In this document: positions 22,394 through 31,178 of the stretch, one piece after another
Numbering within the stretch: the first letter of the stretch is position 1
Layout of the letters: each line of letters begins with the position of its first letter
Origin: Hyphomicrobiales bacterium
Lineage (GTDB): Bacteria > Pseudomonadota > Alphaproteobacteria > Rhizobiales > Beijerinckiaceae
NCBI GenBank assembly: GCA_019247605.1
Contig: JAFBAS010000006.1
Coordinates: forward strand, 1-64,000
Reading direction: 5' to 3'
Length of the DNA: 64,000 nucleotides
Position numbers and translations under genes: made by a program
Notes under the pieces: model-generated
What the model was told of the DNA's origin: nothing
Databases searched by the model: none
The model's input: the letters and a program-made list of their open reading frames with translations, nothing else

Positions 22394-25300
22394 ATGGCGA
22401 AAACGATCAACAGCAGCGTCACGGGGCCGGTCACGCTCGCATTTCCTACCGATAATCCTCTGACGATCACCTCGACTGGAACCGTGACCTCAACGGGCGC
22501 GGGAAATGACGGCGTCGACGGAAGTGGAGGCGCCTGGACAGTCGGGAACTCGGGCACTGTGTCGTCCGGGAGCGCCGATGGATTCAATCTGAGCGGCGGT
22601 GCCACCCTTACCAACAACTTGGGCGGAGTGATCTCGAGCGCAGGCACGGTCGGCGGCGGGCTTTTCGTCGGGGCGGCACTCTATATCCGCGGCGGCAAGG
22701 GGAATGTGACCAACAACGGTTCGATCTCCGGTGGCGGCTATGGCGCGGCGCTCGCGGGAGGAGGTTCGGTCACCAACAGCAGCTCGATCACCGGGGGCGA
22801 GGACGCCGTTCGAATTAGTGGCGGCGCGGGAACAATCTCGAACACGGGCACGATCACGGGGAGCGTGGACGACGCGATCGGCCTTTTCAGTGGCGGCAGC
22901 GTCACCAATGCATCGGGCGCGACGATATCGAGCACGGGCACCGCGGGTGCCGCGGTCTACGCGACCGGCGGCATCACCAACGCGACGAATTCGGGGAGTG
23001 TCACCGCGAGCAACCACGGCTTCCTCATCGAAGCTGGCGGCACCGTCACCAATAACGCGGGTGCATCGATAACGGTTGGGAATACCGGCGTCTTCTTCAA
23101 GGTACAACCCGGGACGGTCATCAATTCCGGCAACATCTCCGGCACCGGGACGAGTGGGACCGGCGTTTATCTGATGAACAGCGGCAACATCTCGAATACG
23201 TCAACGGGGACGATAACCGGCGCGGTTTTCGGCGCTTTCATTGAGGATGTCGGGGGCACCTCAAGCAACACCTTAAGCAATTCGGGAAAGATTTCGGGCG
23301 CGAGCGCCGACGGCGTGGTCATGGGCATGGGCGGCCTGGTCACTAACAACGCCGGTGGCGAGATCACCGGAGGAAGCACCGGAGTCTACGTCAAGTACCG
23401 AGCGGCCGGGACCGTCACCAACAGCGGCAGCATCGCCGGAACCGCCGCGACCAGCACGGGCGTCGATCTCGCCGGCGGCGGCACCCTCACGAACAACGTG
23501 GGCGGCTCGATCACGGGCAACACGATCGGCGTCTTCTCCGGAAGCACGGCAGCAACGGGTTCATCGGTTGCCGCGATCTCGAACGCCGGGAATATCCTGG
23601 GTGTGAGCGCCGACGGCGTCGATCTCACGAAGGGCGGCTCGGTCACGAATCTCGCGGGCGGAACGATCACGGGCGGCAGCAATGGCGTCTATGTGAACAC
23701 CGGCTCGTCGGGAACCGTCACGAACAACGGCGGCACCATCACCGCGACATCGACGAGCGGGGCAGGTGTTGACCTCGGCGGAGGCGGGACGGTCACCAAT
23801 AACTCGGGCCTCATCACGGGCGGAAACTTCGGCGTTTTCACCACCGGCGCGCAAGGTACCGTGACGAACAGCGCCAGCATTTCCGGCGCGCATGGCGTGG
23901 ATCTCGTCCAGGGCGGAAGCATCACGAACAACGCGACGGGCGTGATCACCGGACAGATTGCTGGCGTGGCATCCTCAACGAGCGCGTCTTCGACCGTACT
24001 CAATACAGGCCACATCACCGCCACGGCAGGCTCGGGCGCAGATATCGAAGGCGGCGGGAGCGTCACCAACGCGTCGGGTGGCAACATTACGGGTAGCACG
24101 TTTGGCGTGTTCATGACCGGTGGCGCAAGCACGGTGACGAACGCGGGCACGATCTCAGGCACGACCGACGCCGTGAATTTCGCCGGCACGGCGGCCAATC
24201 GGCTGATCGTCGATCCGGGCGCGGTGTTCCTCGGCAATGTCGTCGCTGCCGGCAGCACGAACACGCTGGAGCTCGCAAGCGGCAACACCACGGGATCGAT
24301 CGGTTCGATCGGCACTGCCTTCGCCAGTTTCCAAACAGTTGTGGTCGACGCTGGGGCAAGCTGGATCCTGACGGGCGCCAACACCACAACCTCCGTGCTC
24401 GACGCCGGGTCGCTCGACCTCGCCGGGACGCTCAACAACGCGGCGACGATCGCGTTCCAGGGCAGCGGCAGCCAATTGCTCATCGACAACGCCTCGACAT
24501 TCGGCAGCAATGTCGGGACCCCGTCCTATACGGGGCCCCAGCTCGAGGACTTCGTCAGCGGGGACAAGATCGACCTGAAAAACATCTCCTCCGCAGGCGC
24601 GACGTTGAGCTACAACGCCACGACCGGATTGCTGCAAATCACCAACGGCGCGAGCCAGGCTGCGACGCTGGAGTTCCAGAACTCGAGCCTGGGAACCGGG
24701 ACGTTTGAAGCGGCGAGTGACGGCAGCGGCGGCACGCTGATCACATTGGGCGCGAGCCCGCCTCCGCCGCCTCCGCCCCCTCCCGCGGCAAGCACGGATG
24801 TCCAATGGCAGAACAGCGCTAATGGCCTGCTGGCAGTCTGGAGCATGAACGGGCCGCAGCTTGCGGCGACGAACTATGTCACCTTTGAAGGAAGTCAGGC
24901 GGCACCGGGGCCCGTGTGGAGCGTCGCGGGCCTAGCTGACTTCAACGGTGACGGCACAAACGACTTTTTGTGGCGCAACCAGAATGGCTCGATAGTCGAC
25001 TGGACCATGAACGGGTCTCAGATCGCCGCCTTGCAAACTGTCAGCTTCAATGGAAGTCCGGTATCGCCAGGCTCCAACTGGAGTGTCGCCGGGCTCGGCG
25101 ACTTCAACGGGGACGGCAAGGACGACATCTTGTGGCGCAACACCAACGGCACGCTCGTCGATTGGACGATGAACGGCTCGCAGGTGGCTGCCTTGCAGCA
25201 GGTAACTTCCAACGGCAGCCCGGCCGATCCCGGCAGTAACTGGAGCATCGCCGGGATCGGTGACTTCAACGGTGACGGCAAAGCCGATGTGCTGTGGCGC

Positions 25301-25765
25301 AATATCAACGGCACTCTCGTCGACTGGACCATGAACGGATCGCAAATCGCCTCGATCCAAACCGTCACGCTCGGCGGGAGCGCCGCAACACCCGACTCGA
25401 GCTGGAGCGTGGCGGCCATCGGCGATTTCAACGGGGACGGCAAAGCCGATGTCTTGTGGCGCAACACCAGCGGTACGCTTGTCGACTGGACGATGAACGG
25501 ATCGCAGATCACCAGCGCACAGCAGGTCACGTTGGGAGGCAACCCCGTGTCGCTCTCCTCCGCCTGGCAAATCGCGCAGATCGGCGATTTCGACAAGAAC
25601 GGCACGTCCGACATCCTGTTGCGCAACACAACTTCCGGCACGCTCGAGGAATGGAGCATGAACGGGTCGCAAATCGCCTCGGCCTCCCAGGTCACCTTCC
25701 AAGGTAGTCCGGCGGCGCCGGCCCTCACCTGGAACACGCTTTCGAAGCCGACCGACTTCGTCTGA
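22394..25765 (+). CDS. Large beta-helix protein with C-terminal FG-GAP-like propeller, probable type I secretion cargo
   Basis: The product has 1123 residues and no N-terminal signal peptide. Residues 1-600 are a right-handed beta-helix built from ~20-residue turns of the type GGSVTNxxGGxITG. Residues 600-785 are a less regular beta region, and a nine-proline linker sits near 789-797. The C-terminal 320 residues hold six repeats centred on DFNGDGKxDILWRN and LVDWTMNGSQ, Asp-rich Ca-binding-like turns of FG-GAP/VCBS type. It ends KPTDFV. The lack of a signal peptide, the divergent HlyB/HlyD operon and the tail shared with the GH16 protein point to type I export. The function may be adhesion or polysaccharide binding; unproven. 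GAGG precedes ATG 22394. Confidence 0.7.
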   Translation: MAKTINSSVTGPVTLAFPTDNPLTITSTGTVTSTGAGNDGVDGSGGAWTVGNSGTVSSGSADGFNLSGGATLTNNLGGVISSAGTVGGGLFVGAALYIRGGKGNVTNNGSISGGGYGAALAGGGSVTNSSSITGGEDAVRISGGAGTISNTGTITGSVDDAIGLFSGGSVTNASGATISSTGTAGAAVYATGGITNATNSGSVTASNHGFLIEAGGTVTNNAGASITVGNTGVFFKVQPGTVINSGNISGTGTSGTGVYLMNSGNISNTSTGTITGAVFGAFIEDVGGTSSNTLSNSGKISGASADGVVMGMGGLVTNNAGGEITGGSTGVYVKYRAAGTVTNSGSIAGTAATSTGVDLAGGGTLTNNVGGSITGNTIGVFSGSTAATGSSVAAISNAGNILGVSADGVDLTKGGSVTNLAGGTITGGSNGVYVNTGSSGTVTNNGGTITATSTSGAGVDLGGGGTVTNNSGLITGGNFGVFTTGAQGTVTNSASISGAHGVDLVQGGSITNNATGVITGQIAGVASSTSASSTVLNTGHITATAGSGADIEGGGSVTNASGGNITGSTFGVFMTGGASTVTNAGTISGTTDAVNFAGTAANRLIVDPGAVFLGNVVAAGSTNTLELASGNTTGSIGSIGTAFASFQTVVVDAGASWILTGANTTTSVLDAGSLDLAGTLNNAATIAFQGSGSQLLIDNASTFGSNVGTPSYTGPQLEDFVSGDKIDLKNISSAGATLSYNATTGLLQITNGASQAATLEFQNSSLGTGTFEAASDGSGGTLITLGASPPPPPPPPPAASTDVQWQNSANGLLAVWSMNGPQLAATNYVTFEGSQAAPGPVWSVAGLADFNGDGTNDFLWRNQNGSIVDWTMNGSQIAALQTVSFNGSPVSPGSNWSVAGLGDFNGDGKDDILWRNTNGTLVDWTMNGSQVAALQQVTSNGSPADPGSNWSIAGIGDFNGDGKADVLWRNINGTLVDWTMNGSQIASIQTVTLGGSAATPDSSWSVAAIGDFNGDGKADVLWRNTSGTLVDWTMNGSQITSAQQVTLGGNPVSLSSAWQIAQIGDFDKNGTSDILLRNTTSGTLEEWSMNGSQIASASQVTFQGSPAAPALTWNTLSKPTDFV

Positions 25766-25953
25766 CGCAGATGGCGGGGCACGATCCCGCCATGGAACAT
25801 CAATCTCTTTGGCCGTCGGCGACGCTCAACATGAGCCGCCGGCGGCCAATTGCGTTGTCAGGTCGAACAAAAAGCAATCAATTCTAACGGACTGATCAAC
25901 ACGTCGGAAAAGGCTCCCTTGCTAGGCCAAGGCCGTCAAGGGAGTTTTGGTAC

Positions 25954-27858
25954 GTGGCGATCGATCCGAACAACCTTTCCGGGACGGCCACGCTCACCTT
26001 CAGTGAGGATTTCAACAGTTTCAATCTTTGGAACGGTAAGACCGGCCTCGACACGCGGCCAGGCTGGGCCATGTGGCCGCAATACAGTAACGGCTTCACC
26101 GAGGCCGGGAATGGCGAGCAGGAATGGTTCATTCAGCCGGGTGACAGCCAAACCGCCTCATTGAACCCGTTCAGCGTCCAGAACGGGGTGCTGACCATCA
26201 GCGCCAACCCCACACCCTCCTCGATGCTGCCCTATGTCGATAATCAACCATATACGTCGGGTTGGGTCGACACCTATCACGAGTTCTCCCAGACCTATGG
26301 ATATTTCGAGATGCGGGCCGAGCTGCCAGCGGGCCGAGGCCTTTGGCCGAGCTTCTGGCTACTTGCCGAGAACGGCACTTGGCCGCCCGAGCTCGACGCC
26401 ATGGAGATGATCGGTAGCCAAACCACCGAGTACGCGGCCAGCGTCCATAGCCAATACCCGATCGGGAGAGAAATTTCGTCAGGTCATTACGTCGCTAGCG
26501 GCGGAGTGTCCGCGCCCGGGATGACCACGGGCTTTCACACCTATGGAGTCGATTGGGAAGCTGACACGATCACCTGGTATTTCGACGGACAAAAGGTTTT
26601 CCAGACCGCGACGCCACCGGATATGCAGAACATCGCAATGTACATGATGGCTGATCTTGCGGTCGGCGGCTACTGGCCGGGCAATCCCGATTCCACCACG
26701 CACTTCCCGGCGCAAATGAAGATCGATTACCTTCGTGCCTACCAATCCTTGCCTCCGACGAATTCAGGCGGGCCGGGCGGGACGAGCCCTCCGCCCCCGA
26801 GCGGCAACAACCCAGGTGGAGCGAGCCCTCCGCCCCCGAGCGGGAGCGGCCCTGCTCCCACCCCACCCACGATCAGCACAGGAGGCCTCGGCGAGATTCT
26901 CTGGCGCAACGGCGCCGATGGCACGCTTGCCGATTGGGCAATGAGCGGTGCGCAAGTCGTCTCCGACAAGGCCGAGATTTTTCAAGGCTCCGTTGCGGCT
27001 CCTAATTCGAGTTGGAACGTCGCCGGCCTCGGCGATTTCAACGCGGACGGAAACGCGGACATTTTGTGGCGCAACGCAAATGGCAACCTGATCGACTGGA
27101 GCATGGATGGTTCGCAAGTCACTTCCTCGCAAGCGATCACGTCCCAGGGAAGCCCGGTCTCTCCTGGCGCTTCCTGGAGTGTCTCCGGAATCGGCGACTT
27201 TAACGGAGACGGCGCCTCCGACGTCTTGTGGCGCAGCACCGATGGCACGCTCATCGATTGGACGATGAACGGGTCCACGATTACGTCCTCTCGGGACGTG
27301 ACATTGAATGGAGCGATTGCTTCCCCCGATGCCTCGTGGAGTGTCGCCGGGATCGGTGACTTCGACGGCGATGGACATTCCGACATCTTGTGGCGCAACA
27401 CGGATGGAGCCCTTGTGGATTGGGCGATGAACGGCTCACAAATCGGCTCCGCGCAACAGATCACCCTTCAGGGCCATGCGGCGACGCCCGACGCGAGTTG
27501 GAGCGTTGCCGGGATCGGCGATTTCGATGGAGACGGCCGCTCCGAGATCCTATGGCGCAACACCAACGGCACCCTCATGGAGTGGACCCTGCAAGGGGCT
27601 GCAATTACTTCGTCGCAACCAGTCACACTCCAAGGAAACCCCGCAATGCCTGACGCGTCCTGGCAAATTGCGCAAATCGGGGACTTCACCGGAAATGGCT
27701 CCTCGGACATTTTGTGGCGGGACGGCACGGGCGCGCTCGTCGAATGGATTATGAACGGCTCGCAAATTGCGACCGAACAGCAAGTCACCCTCCAAGGAGG
27801 GCCGGCCACTCCGTCCGGCAACTGGGTGACCCTCGCGAAACCCACCGACTTTTTCTGA
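25954..27858 (+). CDS. Secreted GH16 glycoside hydrolase (beta-glucanase/EPS depolymerase-like) with FG-GAP-like propeller
   Basis: The product has 634 residues. A GH16 domain spans about 10-270: FSEDFNSFNLWNG opening, YGYFEMRAELPAGRGLWPSFWLL, then the catalytic ELDAME with nucleophile Glu146, Asp148 and acid/base Glu151, and FHTYGVDWEADTITWYFDG. A Pro/Gly-rich linker (271-305) leads to six FG-GAP-like repeats ending KPTDFF. GH16 enzymes cut beta-1,3/1,4-glucans or galactans. Rhizobial relatives with a similar layout (PlyA, ExsH) leave by type I secretion and trim exopolysaccharide; the same is inferred here. The start is GTG 25954, with AGGGAG about 10 bases upstream. Confidence 0.82.
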   Translation: MAIDPNNLSGTATLTFSEDFNSFNLWNGKTGLDTRPGWAMWPQYSNGFTEAGNGEQEWFIQPGDSQTASLNPFSVQNGVLTISANPTPSSMLPYVDNQPYTSGWVDTYHEFSQTYGYFEMRAELPAGRGLWPSFWLLAENGTWPPELDAMEMIGSQTTEYAASVHSQYPIGREISSGHYVASGGVSAPGMTTGFHTYGVDWEADTITWYFDGQKVFQTATPPDMQNIAMYMMADLAVGGYWPGNPDSTTHFPAQMKIDYLRAYQSLPPTNSGGPGGTSPPPPSGNNPGGASPPPPSGSGPAPTPPTISTGGLGEILWRNGADGTLADWAMSGAQVVSDKAEIFQGSVAAPNSSWNVAGLGDFNADGNADILWRNANGNLIDWSMDGSQVTSSQAITSQGSPVSPGASWSVSGIGDFNGDGASDVLWRSTDGTLIDWTMNGSTITSSRDVTLNGAIASPDASWSVAGIGDFDGDGHSDILWRNTDGALVDWAMNGSQIGSAQQITLQGHAATPDASWSVAGIGDFDGDGRSEILWRNTNGTLMEWTLQGAAITSSQPVTLQGNPAMPDASWQIAQIGDFTGNGSSDILWRDGTGALVEWIMNGSQIATEQQVTLQGGPATPSGNWVTLAKPTDFF

Positions 27859-28094
27859 CCATCGCAAGCGAGGCTCCTTAAGCGCCATCGGCCCTCGTTG
27901 GGGCGCGCCCCAGAGCCTGCGCCAATTTCTTAATTCACGAAGCCCTTCCAAATCAGCGGGGAGCCACGCACCGCGCGAAGCGGTAGGCCGATCACTCCCC
28001 CGATCGGGCGAGACGCTTGCCATGCAAATCGCATTACGCGGCTCCAACCTTCCGAGCCGAGGCCGCGGCGTGCGGGCCAACACGAGAGACAGCC

Positions 28095-28709
28095 ATGATC
28101 ACTGCCGACATGCTCGATCGAAGATGGCCGCGCGCTCCGCACTCGCTCGTCGACGCGATCGTTGCTTCCGCGCCCGCTGTGTTCGCCAAGTTCGAGATCA
28201 CGACACCGCTGCGCCTCGTGCATTTTCTGGCGCATGCTTCCGTCGAATGCGCGGCGGGCACGGCGCTCGAGGAGAACCTCAACTACTCCGCCGAGCGGCT
28301 GCACGCTGTCTGGCCGGCGCGTTTTCCCTCGATCGGCTCGGCCCAGCCCTACGCCCATAACCCGCGCCTCCTCGCGGACAAGGTTTACGACGGCCGGATG
28401 GGAAACCGGGCGGGAACGGACGACGGCTGGAATTATCGCGGACGTGGGCTCATCGACGTCACAGGAGCCGCTATGTACCAGCGCATCGGTGAGGCGACCG
28501 GGCTTGATTTGAAGGCAAATCCCGGTCTTGCGAGCGCACCCGACAGCGCACTCGAAGTGGCGGCCGCGCTTTGGATGCTGAGCAAGGCCAATCAATTCGC
28601 GGACCGCGACGCGATTCGCGCCGAGACCAAGGTCATCAACGGAGGGCTCACCGGCCTTGCCGATCGGGAAGCATGGCTCAGAGCCTGGAAAAGGGAGCTC
28701 GCGTTATGA
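28095..28709 (+). CDS. GH19 endolysin
   Basis: The product has 204 residues and no signal peptide. GH19-type endolysin marks: FLAHASVECAAG with probable catalytic Glu51, LEENLNYSAERL with Glu60, HNPRLLADKVYDGRMGN, DDGWNYRGRGLIDVTG and the C-terminal INGGLTGLADREAWLRAWK. It cuts peptidoglycan at the end of the lytic cycle; release needs one of the small membrane proteins downstream. ATG 28095 is chosen over 28017 because the family N-terminus begins there. It overlaps the next gene by ATGA and opens the lysis cassette. Confidence 0.88.
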   Translation: MITADMLDRRWPRAPHSLVDAIVASAPAVFAKFEITTPLRLVHFLAHASVECAAGTALEENLNYSAERLHAVWPARFPSIGSAQPYAHNPRLLADKVYDGRMGNRAGTDDGWNYRGRGLIDVTGAAMYQRIGEATGLDLKANPGLASAPDSALEVAAALWMLSKANQFADRDAIRAETKVINGGLTGLADREAWLRAWKRELAL

Positions 28710-29068
28710 GCGGCGAGACCATCACACAGCTCATCCCTCCTATCGACGTCCGCACGCCATGGGGATGGGCGACCTGCTTTGCCTGGATCCATTCGGGCGC
28801 CGAGAACGAGCCGCAGTGGAAATGCGCCGTTTACGATGGCGAGCGTGCCGGCCACATCATCGACATCCCACAAAAGGATGTCCGCTTTGGTCGAAATTAC
28901 AGCGTGTCGCGCACACGGACCACCTTGCCGCCCGAACCACCAGAAATGATGCGTATGGAGTGCGCACCGAGCGATGCGGCGAAGCTGCGTGTCAAGATTC
29001 CAGCTCCGCCGCGCCCGCCCAAACGCAGCTCCCGCGACCGAATTGGCGTCTCCGATCGCCCCGCCTGA
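28706..29068 (+). CDS. Hypothetical protein in the lysis cassette
   Basis: The product has 120 residues. It begins inside the endolysin stop (ATGA). The N-terminal 75 residues are rich in Trp and beta-type sequence (TPWGWATCFAWIHSG, WKCAVYDGERAGHII); the C-terminal part is Pro/Arg-rich and disordered. No signal, no membrane span, no family recognised. Tight coupling to the endolysin suggests a lysis or late role, but nothing in the sequence proves it. Confidence 0.6.
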   Translation: MSGETITQLIPPIDVRTPWGWATCFAWIHSGAENEPQWKCAVYDGERAGHIIDIPQKDVRFGRNYSVSRTRTTLPPEPPEMMRMECAPSDAAKLRVKIPAPPRPPKRSSRDRIGVSDRPA

Positions 29069-29204
29069 CGTCCAACTCGCCAAAATGAGATCGCCGAAGG
29101 CCCGAGGCCATCGGCTACCCCGTCGCGCCGGGGCCTAAAGCGCGCCCGAAACAGGCCGGGGGCTCGATCGAGCCAGTAGCCTATCCCAAACTGGAGTCTA
29201 ACTG

Positions 29205-29612
29205 ATGCGCAACCAAATCGCGCCGCTCGCGGCGCTTTGCTTCATTGCCTTCGGCGCAGCCGGCTGCAACACGGTGCAGCTCGCAACAGATGGTGCCGCG
29301 GCGAGTACAGTGATCGGTGCCGTGGCCGCGGCCGACCCGCGTATCGCCAGATTCGTGGCCAAGGTGAACGCGACCATTGCGAATGATTCGACGAAAGTCG
29401 CATCCGCCTATTGCCCCAAGGCGCAGAATATATCCGACGCAGCCGGCATTGCGAGCCTGTTCGCGGGCGCCAGGACGGCGACAGTGATCAGCGACGCGCG
29501 AAACTTCCTCGCGAGCTTTTGCGGCGCTCCGCCGAGCAACGCTTCGCAAGCGATCGCTCTCGGCCAGCAGCTTCTTCAAGACGCCGTGTCGATCGGTCTC
29601 GTGACCCTCTGA
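29205..29612 (+). CDS. Small phage lipoprotein
   Basis: The product has 135 residues. The signal sequence PLAALCFIAFGAAGC ends in a lipobox (GAAGC), so the mature protein should be lipid-anchored at Cys21. The rest is Ala-rich helical with two further Cys residues (AYCPK and SFCGAP) that could form a disulfide. It lies between endolysin and holin-like genes. An outer-membrane spanin subunit is usually much shorter and Pro-rich, so that call is not supported; the role remains unknown. Confidence 0.65.
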   Translation: MRNQIAPLAALCFIAFGAAGCNTVQLATDGAAASTVIGAVAAADPRIARFVAKVNATIANDSTKVASAYCPKAQNISDAAGIASLFAGARTATVISDARNFLASFCGAPPSNASQAIALGQQLLQDAVSIGLVTL

Positions 29613-29681
29613 AGCGTCACAGCGAACGATCGTTCGCTTGCGCAAACCCACCAAACACTTCGAACCTCTGGAGACTGAAAA

Positions 29682-29876
29682 ATGTTTACTTCGCTCAAAG
29701 GATGGCGAACCTTCCTGGTCGGACTTGGGCTTGCGGTCGCCCCTTCCGGGCTCACCTATCTTTCCGGCATCCAATGGGACCAATACATCGGCGCCACGGG
29801 CGCCTTTTTTGTTTCGGGCGTGCTGATGCTTGCCATGCGCTTCGTCACGGATACAGCCCCCGCATCGCGGGCGTGA
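29682..29876 (+). CDS. Small two-span membrane protein, holin candidate
   Basis: The product has 64 residues with two likely membrane segments (about 9-28 and 39-55) and a short basic start (FTSLKGWR). Class II holins have this size and topology, and proteins with the same KGWRTFLVG opening recur in alphaproteobacterial prophages as far as I recall. GGAG lies 10 bases before ATG 29682. Either this gene or the next one is likely to supply the membrane lesion for the endolysin. Confidence 0.6.
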   Translation: MFTSLKGWRTFLVGLGLAVAPSGLTYLSGIQWDQYIGATGAFFVSGVLMLAMRFVTDTAPASRA

Positions 29877-29937
29877 ACGAGCGGCAGGCGATCTGATGCT
29901 GTCCTCGCATGAAAAGAGAGTGCCCGAGGAGGTAGCG

Positions 29938-30171
29938 ATGACCGAACACGATCCCCCCGGAGAACGCCTCGTTCGCCTCGAGACCCAAATGCAAGGGATC
30001 GTGACGGAGATGGCTTTCATCAGAGCCGAGCTCAAGCCGATCGCCGAGGCGTTTCAGCAGGCCAAGGGGTTCAAGGGCGCGGTGTATCTGTTCGCCGTGC
30101 TCCTCCTGGTCGCGGTCGGAGCCGGTTTCAAGGACGTGGTCGGCTGGATCCTGACGACTCTGAAGCCCTGA
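29938..30171 (+). CDS. XhlA-like membrane protein, possible holin partner
   Basis: The product has 77 residues. An N-terminal coiled-coil-like helix (RLVRLETQMQGIVTEMAFIRAEL) is followed by one C-terminal membrane span (VYLFAVLLLVAVGAGF) and a short tail, the XhlA/haemolysin-like layout. XhlA proteins work with a small holin in lysis. ATG 29938 is chosen because AGGAGG lies 5 bases upstream; the frame is open from 29830 but without a site. It is the last gene of the cassette. Confidence 0.6.
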   Translation: MTEHDPPGERLVRLETQMQGIVTEMAFIRAELKPIAEAFQQAKGFKGAVYLFAVLLLVAVGAGFKDVVGWILTTLKP

Positions 30172-30223
30172 AGAAAGAAGCGCGCCGTCATGGAATAGTA
30201 TGGCGTGCCCCGTTGTACTTCAT

Positions 30224-30264
30224 GCGCCCTCGGTCCGCCTCGGCGGGCCGAGGGCGCTTTTTTT
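30224..30264 (+). terminator. Strong intrinsic terminator closing the lysis cassette
   Basis: GCGCCCTCGG (30224-30233) pairs perfectly with CCGAGGGCGC (30248-30257), followed by seven T. It marks the likely right end of the prophage late transcript. Confidence 0.85.
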
Positions 30265-30401
30265 GTTTGTGCCGTGGCGTGAGGAAGGCCGAAGATTGGG
30301 CTTATCCTCATGAGCGCTGGCGGACTCGCTCAATCCGGACGAAGCCGCTAAGAGCGAGCAGGCGGTGTCGTGGTCGACGGCGCCGGAAAAAGGAGGCAAG
30401 A

Positions 30402-30971
30402 ATGAAATTCACGACCGGATGCCTGATCACGGGCTTGGGCTTGGGCTTGGCCGCCGTTGCGACGAGCGCGGCTCACGCGGCGAGCTTCAAATTGACGAGC
30501 CCGGAAATCAAGAGTGGCGCCACCATCAAGGACGAGCAGGTCTTCAACAGCTTCGGATGCACCGGCAACAATATTTCGCCGGAGCTCAATTGGAGCGGTG
30601 CGCCGGCCGCAACCAAGAGCTTTGCCCTGACCGTCTATGACCCGGACGCACCCACGGGCAGCGGATTCTGGCATTGGCTGGTCGCCAACATCCCGGCATC
30701 CACGACCTCGCTCCCAAAGAATGCGGGTGATATCAAGGCGGATCTCGCACCAAAAGGCAGCGTGCAGACGCGCACGGATTTCGGGACCCCCGGCTATGGC
30801 GGTCCATGCCCACCGAAGGGTGACAAGCCCCACCGTTATATCTTCACCGTGTTCGCGGTCGACACAGACAAGTTGGACGTCACGCCCGAGACCTCAGGTG
30901 CGGTTGTCGGCTTCAACTTGCACTTTCACACCTTGGCTAAAGCGACCTTCACAGGACATTACGGACGCTAA
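30402..30971 (+). CDS. YbhB/YbcL-family (PEBP-like) protein, exported
   Basis: The product has 189 residues. A signal peptide (about 1-26, ending AAHA) precedes a phosphatidylethanolamine-binding-protein fold: FGCTGNNISPELNWSGAP, the ligand-site pattern YDPDAPTGSGFWHWLVANIP, a PGYGGPCPPKGDKPHRYIF segment and a C-terminal FTGHYGR. The bacterial family has no settled substrate; the fold binds small anionic ligands. AGGAGG sits 5 bases before ATG 30402. It is a single gene with its own hairpin terminator downstream, outside the prophage. Confidence 0.85.
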   Translation: MKFTTGCLITGLGLGLAAVATSAAHAASFKLTSPEIKSGATIKDEQVFNSFGCTGNNISPELNWSGAPAATKSFALTVYDPDAPTGSGFWHWLVANIPASTTSLPKNAGDIKADLAPKGSVQTRTDFGTPGYGGPCPPKGDKPHRYIFTVFAVDTDKLDVTPETSGAVVGFNLHFHTLAKATFTGHYGR

Positions 30972-30983
30972 TTTGTTGGATCG

Positions 30984-31018
30984 CGGCTTGACGCGATATT
31001 CGCGTCAAGCCGTCCTTC
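30984..31018 (+). terminator. Hairpin terminator after the YbhB-like gene
   Basis: CGGCTTGACGCG (30984-30995) and CGCGTCAAGCCG (31001-31012) form a perfect 12-bp stem with a 5-base loop; a weak pyrimidine run (TCCTTCT) follows. Confidence 0.55.
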
Positions 31019-31178
31019 TGAGGCTCATTCGCGGTTTCGCCAACGCTGCCTGCAAATGAGTTGCCACGGATGGGGGCCAGTGATTGTATACGCCGGCGCA
31101 GGAGGGGATGTGACAATCCCTTCCTCGCTCGGCGGTATTTTGAGCAAATGCTTTCGACGTTGCACCTGGAGGCAGCAC

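Larger units (their letters stand above)
1..30264. mobile_element. Podovirus-like prophage, late region; left end outside window, interrupted by a secretion island
   Basis: Capsid, connector, P22 gp10-like, ejection, transglycosylase and tail fibre genes run on the plus strand from the left edge to 16699, and an endolysin/holin-type lysis cassette runs from 28095 to 30171, closed by a strong terminator at 30224-30264. No integrase, terminase or portal is visible, so the early and packaging genes must lie to the left or be lost. The stretch 16731-27858 (acyltransferase, type I secretion genes, two probable cargo proteins) is not phage structural material; whether it is phage-carried cargo or a later insertion cannot be decided here. 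No attachment sites were recognised. Confidence 0.6.

Noticed and set aside
22500-24200. Regular DNA repeats suggestive of a CRISPR array
   Set aside because: The repeats are degenerate, in frame, and encode beta-helix turns; there are no constant repeats with unique spacers and no cas genes.
29205-29612. Rz1-type outer-membrane spanin
   Set aside because: It has a lipobox, but the product is too long, lacks the Pro-rich region, and is not embedded in or after an Rz-like gene.
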